DNA from: Nocardioides agariphilus
Lineage (GTDB): Bacteria; Actinomycetota; Actinomycetes; Propionibacteriales; Nocardioidaceae
DNA length: 64,000 bases
Reading direction: 5' to 3'
NCBI RefSeq assembly: GCF_015352445.1
Contig: NZ_JADKPO010000016.1
Span: 46,997-110,996 of the forward strand
Shown here: in pieces, positions 44,971 to 53,887 of the stretch
Layout: every line of letters starts with the position of its first letter
How positions within the stretch are numbered: the stretch's first letter is position 1
Made by a program: the position numbers and the translations under genes
Notes under the pieces: generated by a model
The model's database searches: none
What the model was told of the DNA's origin: nothing
Seen by the model: the letters and a program-made list of their open reading frames with translations, nothing else

Positions 44971-46466
44971 ACACCGAGAAGTCTCGACGAGGACGCGGCT
45001 CCGCGCTGGGCACGGCACCCGGCCTCGTGCGCACCCACTGGTGGCTGATCGCGCTCGCCACCTTGGTCTGCGTCGGCGTGGCCGGACTCGTGGCCGTCAC
45101 ACGACCATCGAGCTACGCGGCGACCGCCGAGGTGGTGGTGTCGCCCGAGGACACCGGCAGCACTCCCCTCCGCCCCGACATGGGCACCGAGCGAGCGATC
45201 GCGCGATCGGGCCTCGTGGCCGCCCGCGCCAGCGAGGCACTCGGCATCGCCACCCAGCAGGCGACCGAGGCCGTGACGGTCACGGTCGTGGTGGAGTCGT
45301 CGGTGCTGCGCATCAGCTTCGCCGCCACGACGCCGGACGGCGCGGTGCGAGGCGCGGGAGCCTTCGCGGACGCCTACATCGACTACCGCAACTCGCTGGC
45401 CGACGAGGACGTGGCCACGCAGGTCACGCCTGCGGGCCTGGACGCCGGGACCCGCTACGCCCTCGCACTGGCCCTCGTGCTCGGCCTGCTGGGGGGACTC
45501 TCGCTCGGAGTGGCGGCCGCGTGGACGTGGGACCGCCTCTCCGACCGGCTGCGTCATCCTGAGGAGCTCAGCCGGCGGACGAGGATGCCGGTGCTGATGC
45601 GGGTCCCAGGCTTCGACCACAGTCGGCAGGCCGTCCCCTCCTGGGGTCCGGCCCGCGACGCCTTCGCCTACCTGGCCGCCAAGATCGCCTCGCTCACCGA
45701 GCACGCGCCCGGCCGCCGCGTCGTGGTGACGAGCCCCCGCGCCGGCGCCGGCACCACGACCGTCGCCTGCGGCGCGGCGGCGGCCCTGGCGGCCCAGGGC
45801 ACGCCGGTCGTCCTCGTCGCCGCGCACGGCCACGGGCTACTGCCCGAGCAGGTGCACGGGTGCCGTCCCGCGCCCGGCCTGCGGCAGCTGATGGACGGGC
45901 GCTGCTCGGTAGACCAGGCCCTGCACCAGACCTCGGTGCGCAACCTCTCGGTGGTGCCGACGGGAGGGGCGCTGGCCGAGGAGGTCGAGTTGCCGGCCCT
46001 GCGCCGGGCCCTGGACCGGCTCGCGGCCAGGGGCACCCTGGTCCTGGACGTGCCGCCGCTGCTCGACTCGGCGAAGTCGGTGCTGTTCGCCGAGCTGGCC
46101 GACCTGCTGCTGGTGGTCGGCGATCTGCGGTCGGGCACCCGGACCGACGCGATCGACGCGGTCGCGACGATCGAGGGGTTGAGCACGACGAACGCCGGGT
46201 GGGTCGCGAACCTGCCCTCACGCCCGGGCCGCCTGCCCACCCTGCCCCCGGTCAGCGCAGCGGTCGGCCCATCGGTCTGCAAGGGAGCGACGACGGAGCT
46301 GCCGCGCGAGCCCCTCGCTAGCCGACCGGACGGACCTGCCGCTCCAGACCGGGCCACGCCTCCCCGGAGCCGTGGCGCCGCGCCCGCGAACGGGGTGGAC
46401 CAGGGTCGGTCGCCGGGCCGACGGCGGCCAGGAAAGAAGGCTCCTGCCGCTCCCAAGAAAGGCTAG
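44967..46466 (+). CDS. Wzc/CpsD-like chain-length protein with degenerate Walker A
   Basis: A 499-residue protein with an N-terminal Wzz-type domain between two membrane helices (WWLIALATLVCVGVAGLVAV, about 25-45; YALALALVLGLLGGLSLGVAAA, about 164-185), then a cytoplasmic ATPase domain. The tyrosine-kinase Walker A should read GxGKS/T; here residues 260-265 are GAGTTT (TSPRAGAGTTTVACG), so the phosphate-binding Lys is Thr. The Walker-B-like strand LVLDVPPLLDSAKS is present. The C-terminal Tyr cluster is missing; the tail is basic and Pro-rich. It may control chain length or assembly without kinase activity. The last 149 bp overlap the convergent glycosyltransferase gene. Confidence 0.85.
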   Translation: MNTEKSRRGRGSALGTAPGLVRTHWWLIALATLVCVGVAGLVAVTRPSSYAATAEVVVSPEDTGSTPLRPDMGTERAIARSGLVAARASEALGIATQQATEAVTVTVVVESSVLRISFAATTPDGAVRGAGAFADAYIDYRNSLADEDVATQVTPAGLDAGTRYALALALVLGLLGGLSLGVAAAWTWDRLSDRLRHPEELSRRTRMPVLMRVPGFDHSRQAVPSWGPARDAFAYLAAKIASLTEHAPGRRVVVTSPRAGAGTTTVACGAAAALAAQGTPVVLVAAHGHGLLPEQVHGCRPAPGLRQLMDGRCSVDQALHQTSVRNLSVVPTGGALAEEVELPALRRALDRLAARGTLVLDVPPLLDSAKSVLFAELADLLLVVGDLRSGTRTDAIDAVATIEGLSTTNAGWVANLPSRPGRLPTLPPVSAAVGPSVCKGATTELPREPLASRPDGPAAPDRATPPRSRGAAPANGVDQGRSPGRRRPGKKAPAAPKKG

Positions 46467-47595
46467 CCTCGACGCGACGCCGGCCGGCTCGCGACAGCCG
46501 CGAGCGGGTCGGCTCGTGGTCGAGGATCTCGGCGAGCGCCCGCGCCAGCGCGTCCACGTCCCCGGGCTCGGCCAGCAGCGCGGCATCCTCGGCCAGCTTG
46601 CGGGTCTCGGGCAGGTCGAAGGCGGCGAAGGGCAGTCCGAAGGACATGTACTCGATGGCCTTGACCGGCGTCACCTCGTGCTGGAGTGAGGTGTCGAGGC
46701 CGACGTCGGCCGTCGCCAGGTAGCGGAACACCCGGTCCTCGGGCAGCCAGCCGGTGCAGGTCACCCAGGGCGAGAGTCCACGCGACGTCACCTCGGCACG
46801 CAGGGCCTCGAGCCGCTCACCGTCTCCGATGACCGCGAAGCGTACGTCGGTGCGGCCCTGTCCCACCAGGGCCTCGGCCACCTCGACGACGAGCTCCACG
46901 CGGTCCTGGACGCCCATCTTGCCGACCCACACGACCAGGTGCGCGCAGCCCTCCCGCAGCTCGGGCGCCGGACGTGCCGCGTCGACGCGCGCGAGCACCG
47001 GACCGTTCCACACGACCGAGACCTTGCCGGTCCCGCCCGCGACCTCCAACCGGTCGCGCAGGTGTTCGTTGACGGTGATCGTGTGGTCGACCGCGCGCTG
47101 GGTACGCCGCTCGAAGAGGTGCAACAGCCTGGTGACGGCCCGGGGCGCTGACGGATAGCGCGCGGCCAGCAGCTCGGGCATCATGTCGCGCTGGTCGACG
47201 ACGACGCGTGAGCCGGCTCGGCGCAGCAGACCGGCCAGCGGGAAGTACATGTCGGGCGGCTGGCACAGCTGCACCACGTCGACGCGTCCGCGCGACCTCA
47301 CCCGCGCCAGCAGGACCACCGCCGCCAGTCCCGACCAGGCGTACTCGACGACCTGTCCGAGCGGCCCCCGGGGCTCGGGGGGCGGCTGGTACTCGACCAG
47401 GGTGAGGTCAGCGCGGCTCCGGTAGGGGGCGTTCAGCTCGTGGCGGCTGCACACGACGGTCACCCGGCAGCCGTGCGACAGCAGGGTCTCGACCTGCTTG
47501 CGCAGTCGGTGGTCGGCGCCGAGGGGCAGGTTCTCCACGATCGTCACGACGTGCCAGGGCCCCGAGCCGGCGCGTGCCGACGTGCGCCCGCTCAC
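46318..47595 (-). CDS. Glycosyltransferase family 4 (GT-B)
   Basis: A 425-residue GT-B glycosyltransferase starting at GTG 47595, which overlaps the phosphoesterase stop (GTGA). The N-terminal half (VVTIVENLPLGADHRLRKQVE) is an acceptor-binding Rossmann domain; the C-terminal half has VVWVGKMGVQDRVEL, FAVIGDGERLEAL, TCTGWLPEDRVFRYL and TPVKAIEYMSFGLPFAAFDLPE, where the E-x7-E type motif around PVKAIEYM binds the nucleotide sugar. It would add a sugar to the glycan made by the divergent operon. Its final 50 codons, rich in Arg/Pro/Gly, lie inside the overlap with the Wzc-like gene. Confidence 0.9.
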   Translation of the reverse strand: MSGRTSARAGSGPWHVVTIVENLPLGADHRLRKQVETLLSHGCRVTVVCSRHELNAPYRSRADLTLVEYQPPPEPRGPLGQVVEYAWSGLAAVVLLARVRSRGRVDVVQLCQPPDMYFPLAGLLRRAGSRVVVDQRDMMPELLAARYPSAPRAVTRLLHLFERRTQRAVDHTITVNEHLRDRLEVAGGTGKVSVVWNGPVLARVDAARPAPELREGCAHLVVWVGKMGVQDRVELVVEVAEALVGQGRTDVRFAVIGDGERLEALRAEVTSRGLSPWVTCTGWLPEDRVFRYLATADVGLDTSLQHEVTPVKAIEYMSFGLPFAAFDLPETRKLAEDAALLAEPGDVDALARALAEILDHEPTRSRLSRAGRRRVEASLSWERQEPSFLAAVGPATDPGPPRSRARRHGSGEAWPGLERQVRPVG

Positions 47596-49196
47596 CCGAG
47601 GAAGACCCGCACCTGGGCGGACGTCGTGGTGTTGCCGGCGACGTCCGTGGCGACCGCGGTGAGCACGTGGGTGCCGCGCAGGCTGGGCTTCGGCTTCCAG
47701 CTCAGGCTGTAGGGCGCCGAGGAGTCGGACCCGATGGATGAGCCGTCGAGGTAGAAGATGACCCCGGCGAGACCCGAGGGTGCGCCGGATCCCGTGCCCG
47801 CGTCGCTGGCCGTCACCGCGACCGTCACCGTGCCCTTGCGCGGCAAGGACGACCCGTCGGCCGGTGAGGTGATGGCCACCGACGGGGCGGCCGCATCGAC
47901 ACTCACCACGGTCGAGCGCACCGCCTCGGGGTTGCCCGCGACGTCGACGGAGAAGTAGCGCAGCGTCGTGGTCTGGCCGAGCTCGATCGGGCCGGCGTAC
48001 TGGGCGCTCGCCGTGGTCGGCGTGGTCCCGTCGGTGGTGTAGTACGTCGCCGCCACGCCCGAGCCGGCGTCGGTGGCGGTGAGCCGGGCCGTGACCGGAG
48101 CCGCGCGGTACCAGCCCGTCGAGCAGCTTGCGGAGTTGCAGGTGACCGACGTGGTCGGTGGCGTGGTGTCCGGCGGGGGTGTCAGCGTGGGCGAGGTCGA
48201 CACCGTGGGGCTCGACCCTGCGTTGTGGCAGGCCTGCGTCCCCGTGTCGGAGTACGTGCCGGTGACGGTCACGAAGCTCCAGTCGTAGCTGTCGTCGTGG
48301 AGGGTCATCCGCAGCACGCCGAAGGCATTCTGCCCGGAGTAGAGCACCTGGCTGTTGGCAGCGCGGGTCGAGTTCGGGACCACGAAGCTCTCGCCACCCA
48401 TGCCCGAGATGATCTGGCGGATGCCGTTGGGGTCGGCCTGACCCGAGGGGTTCTGCAGCCCGAACCGCTCGTACCAGTGCTGGTGACCGTTGAGGACCAC
48501 GTCGGCGTGGGCGTCGTAGAGGGCCTGCCACAGCGGCTGGTACGTCGAGTCGCCACCGCTGCTGGACCCCGAGTAGAAACGGGGCTTGTGCCAATAGGCC
48601 AGCGTGCACGAGGCGGTCGAGTGGGCCGCGAGGTCGGCGCGCAGCCACTGCTCCTGCGGACTGCCGGCCCCGCAGCCACCCACCTTGGCGCACTCGGTGT
48701 TCAGCACGACCAGGTGCCAGGCGCCGAGGTCGTAGCTGTAGTAGCCCGTGGCGGGGTCACCGGCCCGGGACCCGAAGTAGGTGTAGTAGCCGGCCGCGTT
48801 CGACGAGCAGCCCGTGCCGCCAGACCCCTGGTACTCGTGGTTGCCGGACGCCGGGTAGGTGATCGACTTGTACTGCCCCCAGCTCTTGTCGTAGGACGCG
48901 AGGAAGTCGGAGTACCCACCGCAGGCGTACTGCAGGTCGCCCAGCGCGAGCACGGCGTCGGAGCCGGCGAGGAGTGCGGCGGTGTACTTCATCCGGCAGT
49001 CGGTCGGGGTGCCGTCACCGTTCTCGAAGCCGCTGTTGAGCGGGTCGCACGCGATGTCGCCGGCAGCGGCGATCACCGGGTCGCCGACGGCCACCGCCGC
49101 GTCTCTGCTGCTCGGCAGCTCCACGACGACAGCCGCGCCGGCGAGCAGGACGATGGCGGCGCCGATCAGGCGCGGACGCGCGGGGGTTGTGGGCAT
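47592..49196 (-). CDS. Secreted calcineurin-like metallophosphoesterase with chitobiase-type repeat
   Basis: A 534-residue exported protein. The signal peptide (RLIGAAIVLLAGAAVVVE) is followed by a phosphoesterase domain at about 40 to 325 with all metal motifs intact: AAAGDIACD, LALGDLQY, ASGNHEYQG, YWHKPRF and LNGHQHWYERFG. After a Thr/Pro linker comes one chitobiase-C-type repeat (TCNSASCSTGWY, YYTTDGTTPTT) and a C-terminal Ig-like domain (VAITSPADGSSLP to the end). It is a paralogue of the phosphoesterase segment of the giant secreted protein at 21-27 kb, in which the ligands are altered. ATG 49196 has a GGAGG site. Substrate unknown; the coupled glycosyltransferase suggests a surface role. 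Confidence 0.88.
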   Translation of the reverse strand: MPTTPARPRLIGAAIVLLAGAAVVVELPSSRDAAVAVGDPVIAAAGDIACDPLNSGFENGDGTPTDCRMKYTAALLAGSDAVLALGDLQYACGGYSDFLASYDKSWGQYKSITYPASGNHEYQGSGGTGCSSNAAGYYTYFGSRAGDPATGYYSYDLGAWHLVVLNTECAKVGGCGAGSPQEQWLRADLAAHSTASCTLAYWHKPRFYSGSSSGGDSTYQPLWQALYDAHADVVLNGHQHWYERFGLQNPSGQADPNGIRQIISGMGGESFVVPNSTRAANSQVLYSGQNAFGVLRMTLHDDSYDWSFVTVTGTYSDTGTQACHNAGSSPTVSTSPTLTPPPDTTPPTTSVTCNSASCSTGWYRAAPVTARLTATDAGSGVAATYYTTDGTTPTTASAQYAGPIELGQTTTLRYFSVDVAGNPEAVRSTVVSVDAAAPSVAITSPADGSSLPRKGTVTVAVTASDAGTGSGAPSGLAGVIFYLDGSSIGSDSSAPYSLSWKPKPSLRGTHVLTAVATDVAGNTTTSAQVRVFLG

Positions 49197-49343
49197 CGGG
49201 GGTCCTCCGTGGCGCCGGCAGCACGTCGATCGTGGTTCCCCACACCACATCGTGCGGCGCCATCGCCCGCATCGTGCGTTTGAGCGGGGCGGGCTACGCC
49301 AACCGGCTGATCCGCTGAGGAGTCGGCCGCACGAGTCGTCTCG

Positions 49344-52300
49344 TCAGTCGACCAGGCCGCGGCGCCGGGCGATCGCGGCGGCCTCGGTGCGCCCGGAGGC
49401 GCCGAGCTTGCCGAGGATGTTGGAGACGTGGACGCTGACGGTCTTGGTGCTGATGAACAGCTGCTTGCCGATCTCGCCGTTGCTGCGCCCGGCAGCGACC
49501 AGCTGGAGGATCTCGGCCTCGCGCGGCGTGAGCACATCTGACCCCGCCTCGTGCCGGGCCGGCGCCGAGCCCAGTGCGCGCAGCTGGTCGACGAGCGGGG
49601 TCGCGCCGAGCCGACGTGCGGCCTCGCGGGCCAGGTCGGCGACCTCGCGCGCACCAGCCAGGTCGCCGGCCGCCCGGAGCACCGAGGCCAGGACGACACG
49701 GGCGCGGGCCAGCTCATAGGTGTCGCCGAAGGCCTCGAACAGCGCGACCACCTCGTGCCAGCCGGCGACCAGCGACTCGACCGACGGCGCGTCGTCGGCA
49801 CCGGCCAGCCACCGCACGCGCAGCAGCTCGGCGTCGAGGCTGGCCAGCCAGGCGCGGCCCTCGGGCCCCCAGGACTTGCTGAGGTCGGCATAGCGGTCGA
49901 CCACCGTGTGGCCGTCGTCGTGCAAGGTGTCGGCCAGCGCGAGGAGCGCGGCCCGGTCGCCCGAGGGCGTCGCAGGCATGGCCGCCGCGACGGCTTCGAG
50001 GACCAGCGTCGCCATGCGCACGCGACCGTCGAACCAGGGGTGCCAGATCGGGGTGAGCACCTCGACCACCCGCCGATAGGCCGCCAGGGCCCGGCTGACG
50101 TCGGCGTCGCCCACCGCCAGCCGGATCTCCTGACCGGCCGCGTGGACGGCGAGCGCTCCGTCCAGGCGCCACATCGGGCGCAGCTCGCGCAGCTCGTCGG
50201 CGAGGTCCTCACCGCGAGCCACCCGGACCGCCGCGGCCAGGCCCGCGAGGTTGGCCCGCGCCAAGGGTGGGGCATGCGTCCCGGACAGGTCAGCCAGCTT
50301 CAGCACGTCGTCCCAGTCGCCCCTGGTCATCAGCACCCAGATCAGGTGGAACCGCGCACCGGCCGCGTAGGGGGCCCACTCGATGCCGGCAGCGGTGGCC
50401 CGCTCGACCGAGCTGCGGAACCAGCGCTCGGCCTGGTCGAGCTCGCCCCAGTCCTGGTAGGAGCGAGCCAGCAGGTAGCGGCCGCGCAGCTCGGCGTGGA
50501 CGGCTCCGGTCTCGACCGTGCGGTCGATGGCCTCCCCCAGCGCCTCGCGCAGCCGCTCCTTGGTGGCGCCGAGCCGCAGCCCCGACAAGGTGGTGATCAC
50601 CTCGGCCGCGATGTCGCTGCGGTTGAGCTGGTCGGCCAGCGCCAGCGCGTCGAGTCCCGCCTGCTGGGCCTCTTGGTGGCGCCAGAACATCGCCAGCACA
50701 TGGGCGTGCGCCGACAGCACGCGGGCACGGGCCAGACGGTCGGTCTCAGGGGTGATCCGCACGGCCTCCTCGGAGATGGCCGGCGGGTCCTCCTCGGTCT
50801 CGAACGCCGTCAGCGCGACGGCGCGCGCCGCGAGCATCAGGCCCCGGGACTCCGGTGCGGCGTCGGCCGGTAGCACCGCGAGCTGCTCGGCGAGCAACGC
50901 TGCCGCCCGCTCGGGATGACCGCTGGAGCTGAGTGCGTCGGCGGTGTCGACGGCCAGCCGGGTGCGGTCGACGATCGCCTCACCGGCGGCCCCGAGCCCG
51001 CTCAGCAGCCGCAAGGCCCGCTCGAAGTGCTGGGCGGCCTCGTCGGGTCCGCCGACCTGGGCGGCCTCGTGCCCTGCTTGGACGCTGGCCTTGAGCGCGG
51101 TCTCGTCGTCGTGGGCGAGCGTGGCATGGCGCGCCAGCTCGGCAGCCGTGCCGCGCGCGCGTCCGTCGGCGATGGCCGCCGCGAAGCGCCCATGGAGCCG
51201 CACCCGCTCGCCGGGCAGCAGGTCGTCGTAGACCGCCTCGCCCAGCAGGGCGTGGCGGAAGGCGTAGTGGTGGTCGCTGGCGACCAGGATGTTGCGCTCG
51301 ACCGCGGCCCTGAGGGCCTCGTCGAGCGAGGAGTCGTCGAGCTCCGTAGCGACCGCCAGGAGCTCGTGGGTGACCCGGCGACCCGCCGCGCTGGCCGCGC
51401 GCACGACGCGGCGCGCGGTCTCGTCGAGACGGTCGAGCCTGACCAGGAGCACCTCGGCGAGGTCGGCCGGGACCCAGCGCTGGCCAGAGCGATCGGTGTG
51501 GTCGTGGGTCGTGACAGCAGCCCCCACGAGCTCCTCGACGAAGAACGCGTTGCCCTCGGCGCGCTCGACCACCATCGCGACCTCGTCGTCGGAGAGGTGG
51601 GCGCCCGTGCCCTCGCCGATGCACTCCACCAGCCGCCGCACCTCGGGTGCCGCGAGCGGGTCGAGGGACATGCGGTGCACGGTCTGGAGACGCGACCACT
51701 CGGCGAGCTTGGCGCGCAGCGGGTGCTTGCGGTGGAGGTCGTCGGAGCGGTAGCTGGCGACCAGCGCGACGGGCTGGCTGAAGGGCCGCGTGAACAGGAA
51801 GCTCAGCAGGTCGCGGGTCGACTGGTCGGCCCAGTGGAGGTCCTCGACGACGACCACCAGCGGCTGCTGCTCGGCGAAGGCCTCGAAGATCGCGTGGACC
51901 GCGTCGAACAGGGACGACCGGTCGGTGTTGGGCCCGTCAGCACTGCCGGGAGCGGCCTCGTCCATCATCCGGCGCCCGGGGGCGAGACGGTGGAGGGCGG
52001 GGTGGTGGGCGGCGACGGAGGCGACGAGGTCGGGTGAGGAGGCTTGGAGGCGGCCGAGGATCTCGGAGAACGGGAGGTAGGGCAGGGCGCTGTCGGCGAA
52101 GTCGAGGCAGTGACCGGCGACGACCTGCCAGCCCAGGTCGAGGGCGCGGTCGCGCAGCGCGGTCAACAGGCGGGTCTTGCCGACGCCGGCGTCGCCGGCG
52201 AGGAGGACGGCACGTCGCGAGGAGCCGCCTCCAGCGCGGGCCTCGTCGGACGCGACGATGCCGAGCTGGACAGTGAGATCGTCCAGCTCGGCATCTCGTC

Positions 52301-52394
52301 CCACGAGGGGCGCTGTGGTGACCGGGGCCATGCAGCCCATCATGTCGGTAGTCACCGACATCGGGCCGCTGGTCTCGGTCGCGGTCGCGGCCAT
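49344..52394 (-). CDS. LAL-type LuxR transcriptional regulator with AAA ATPase domain
   Basis: A 1016-residue regulator. The N-terminal ATPase has APLVGRDAELDDL, Walker A LLAGDAGVGKTRLL (about 65-78) and Walker B LVVVVEDLHWADQST; a long tetratricopeptide-like helical region fills the middle (about 430-930); the C-terminus is a NarL/LuxR helix-turn-helix (LTPREAEILQLVAAGRSN, then LFISTKTVSVHVSNILGKL). Such LAL proteins sense an unknown ligand and activate carbohydrate or secondary-metabolite genes. Start codon choice among ATG 52394 and later Met residues before PLVGRD is open. It follows a 53-residue protein gene with almost no gap. Confidence 0.92.
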   Translation of the reverse strand: MAATATETSGPMSVTTDMMGCMAPVTTAPLVGRDAELDDLTVQLGIVASDEARAGGGSSRRAVLLAGDAGVGKTRLLTALRDRALDLGWQVVAGHCLDFADSALPYLPFSEILGRLQASSPDLVASVAAHHPALHRLAPGRRMMDEAAPGSADGPNTDRSSLFDAVHAIFEAFAEQQPLVVVVEDLHWADQSTRDLLSFLFTRPFSQPVALVASYRSDDLHRKHPLRAKLAEWSRLQTVHRMSLDPLAAPEVRRLVECIGEGTGAHLSDDEVAMVVERAEGNAFFVEELVGAAVTTHDHTDRSGQRWVPADLAEVLLVRLDRLDETARRVVRAASAAGRRVTHELLAVATELDDSSLDEALRAAVERNILVASDHHYAFRHALLGEAVYDDLLPGERVRLHGRFAAAIADGRARGTAAELARHATLAHDDETALKASVQAGHEAAQVGGPDEAAQHFERALRLLSGLGAAGEAIVDRTRLAVDTADALSSSGHPERAAALLAEQLAVLPADAAPESRGLMLAARAVALTAFETEEDPPAISEEAVRITPETDRLARARVLSAHAHVLAMFWRHQEAQQAGLDALALADQLNRSDIAAEVITTLSGLRLGATKERLREALGEAIDRTVETGAVHAELRGRYLLARSYQDWGELDQAERWFRSSVERATAAGIEWAPYAAGARFHLIWVLMTRGDWDDVLKLADLSGTHAPPLARANLAGLAAAVRVARGEDLADELRELRPMWRLDGALAVHAAGQEIRLAVGDADVSRALAAYRRVVEVLTPIWHPWFDGRVRMATLVLEAVAAAMPATPSGDRAALLALADTLHDDGHTVVDRYADLSKSWGPEGRAWLASLDAELLRVRWLAGADDAPSVESLVAGWHEVVALFEAFGDTYELARARVVLASVLRAAGDLAGAREVADLAREAARRLGATPLVDQLRALGSAPARHEAGSDVLTPREAEILQLVAAGRSNGEIGKQLFISTKTVSVHVSNILGKLGASGRTEAAAIARRRGLVD

Positions 52395-52395
52395 C

Positions 52396-52557
52396 TCAGC
52401 CGATCCAGGTGCTACCGCTCGCAGACTTCGCTGCGTAGCGGGCCTCCTCCTGCCGGCGCTGACGACGGCTGGCGCGACGGGCGCGGATGGGGCGCCAGTC
52501 CTCGCGGATGCGGTTGACCCGGTAGTCGAGCTCTGCGTTGATCAGCAGGTCGTTCAT
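52396..52557 (-). CDS. Small basic protein upstream of the LAL regulator
   Basis: A 53-residue protein starting MNDLLINAELDYRVNRIRED, followed by a strongly basic stretch (RARRASRRQRRQEEARYAAK). A purine-rich ribosome site (gaaggga) is 6 bp before the ATG. Its stop is directly adjacent to the regulator's first possible start, so the two are probably one transcript with coupled translation. Short proteins of this leucine-rich then Arg-rich layout occur in several actinobacteria; their function is unknown to me. Possible roles are a leader peptide for translational coupling or a nucleic-acid-binding partner. Confidence 0.6.
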   Translation of the reverse strand: MNDLLINAELDYRVNRIREDWRPIRARRASRRQRRQEEARYAAKSASGSTWIG

Positions 52558-52714
52558 GGTGGTTCCCTTCCTCGTTCCGGGCCTGTTTCCCGGTATGAGA
52601 AGAGATTCCGCCTCTGAGGTAGACCCGGACATCGGACAGGTGCCCTATCTCTGCTCCGAGGGGCTTGCCTCAGGCCTACCTCAGGCTGGCTGACCTGCTC
52701 CTTTGCCGCCTGAG

Positions 52715-53887
52715 TCAGCCGTCGAGAAGGTGCCCACCGACCCAGGTGGCGAGCACCAGCGGCACTCCGGGCCGGTAGGCGAGGTGCACGTGGCTGGGAG
52801 CGTCGAGCAGCACCAGGTCGGCCCGCGCTCCCGGCACCAGACGACCGATGTCGTTGCGGTCGAGGGCCGCTGCGCCACCGGCCGTCGCGGCGTACGTCGC
52901 CTCGGCCGGCGTCATCCGCATCTCACGGACGGCGAGGGCGACGCACAGCGGCATCGAGGAGGTATAGCTCGACCCCGGGTTGCAGTCGCTGGCGATGGCC
53001 ACCGCGACCCCGGCGTCGATCAGGCGTCGCGCATCGGGGTAGGGCTGGCGCGTGGAGAACTCCACGCCCGGCAGCAGGGTGGCCACGGTGCCGGAGTCGG
53101 CGAGAGCCGACACGTCGTCGTCCTCGAGGTAGGTGCAGTGGTCGACCGCGACCAGGCCCAGCTCGGCCGCGAGCTGCACGCCGGGGCCGGGACCGAGCTG
53201 GTTGGCGTGCAGGCGCCCTCGCAGGCCGACGGCCGCGCCCGCCGCGAGTACGGTCCGTGCCTGGTCCGCGTCGAAGGCTCCCCGCTCGCAGAAGACGTCG
53301 ATCCAGCGGGCATGGGGCGCGCAGGCCTCGAGCATGGTGCCGGCGACCAGGGCGACGTACTCGTCGGGCTCACTGCCCTCGGGCACGACGTGGGCGCCGA
53401 GGAAGGTCGTCTCCTCGGTGAACTGTCGCGCGATCGCCAGGCTGCGGGCCTCGTCGCGGACGGTGAGGCCGTAGCCGCTCTTGATCTCGACGGTCGTGGT
53501 CCCCTGGCGGCGCATCTCGGTCACGAGTGCGGCGACCCGGCCCGTGAGCTCCCAGTCGGTGGCGGCGCGGGTGGCGGCGACGGTGGTGCGGATGCCGCCG
53601 GCGGCGTACGGCGTGCCGGCCATCCGCGCCGCGAACTCGGGGGCGCGATCTCCCGCGAACACCAAGTGGGCATGGCTGTCCACGAAGCCGGGGATGGCCG
53701 CGCGCCCGCCCGCGTCGACGTACGCGTCGGCCTCCGGCGCCTCGGCGGTCGCGCCGACCCAGGCCACCTGCCCGTGCTCGAGCACGACCGCGGCGTCGGC
53801 GACCAGACCGAGGATGTCGTCGGCCGTCTGCCGAGCCGGGTCGTTGGTGACCAGCTCGCCGATGTTGGTGATCAGGGTGCTCGTCAC
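52715..53887 (-). CDS. hutI: Imidazolonepropionase
   Basis: A 390-residue amidohydrolase of the HutI family. The metal motif is [42 protein letters not shown] and [15 protein letters not shown] are all characteristic of imidazolonepropionases, the latter two carrying the second metal ligand and substrate residues. It converts 4-imidazolone-5-propionate to N-formimino-L-glutamate in histidine degradation. It overlaps the hutF stop by 4 bp and is last in the operon. Confidence 0.95.
   Translation of the reverse strand: MTSTLITNIGELVTNDPARQTADDILGLVADAAVVLEHGQVAWVGATAEAPEADAYVDAGGRAAIPGFVDSHAHLVFAGDRAPEFAARMAGTPYAAGGIRTTVAATRAATDWELTGRVAALVTEMRRQGTTTVEIKSGYGLTVRDEARSLAIARQFTEETTFLGAHVVPEGSEPDEYVALVAGTMLEACAPHARWIDVFCERGAFDADQARTVLAAGAAVGLRGRLHANQLGPGPGVQLAAELGLVAVDHCTYLEDDDVSALADSGTVATLLPGVEFSTRQPYPDARRLIDAGVAVAIASDCNPGSSYTSSMPLCVALAVREMRMTPAEATYAATAGGAAALDRNDIGRLVPGARADLVLLDAPSHVHLAYRPGVPLVLATWVGGHLLDG

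Noticed and set aside
47600-48693. Extension of the GT4 frame upstream of 47595
   Set aside because: It is the out-of-frame shadow of the phosphoesterase; the GTG overlapping its stop is the natural start.
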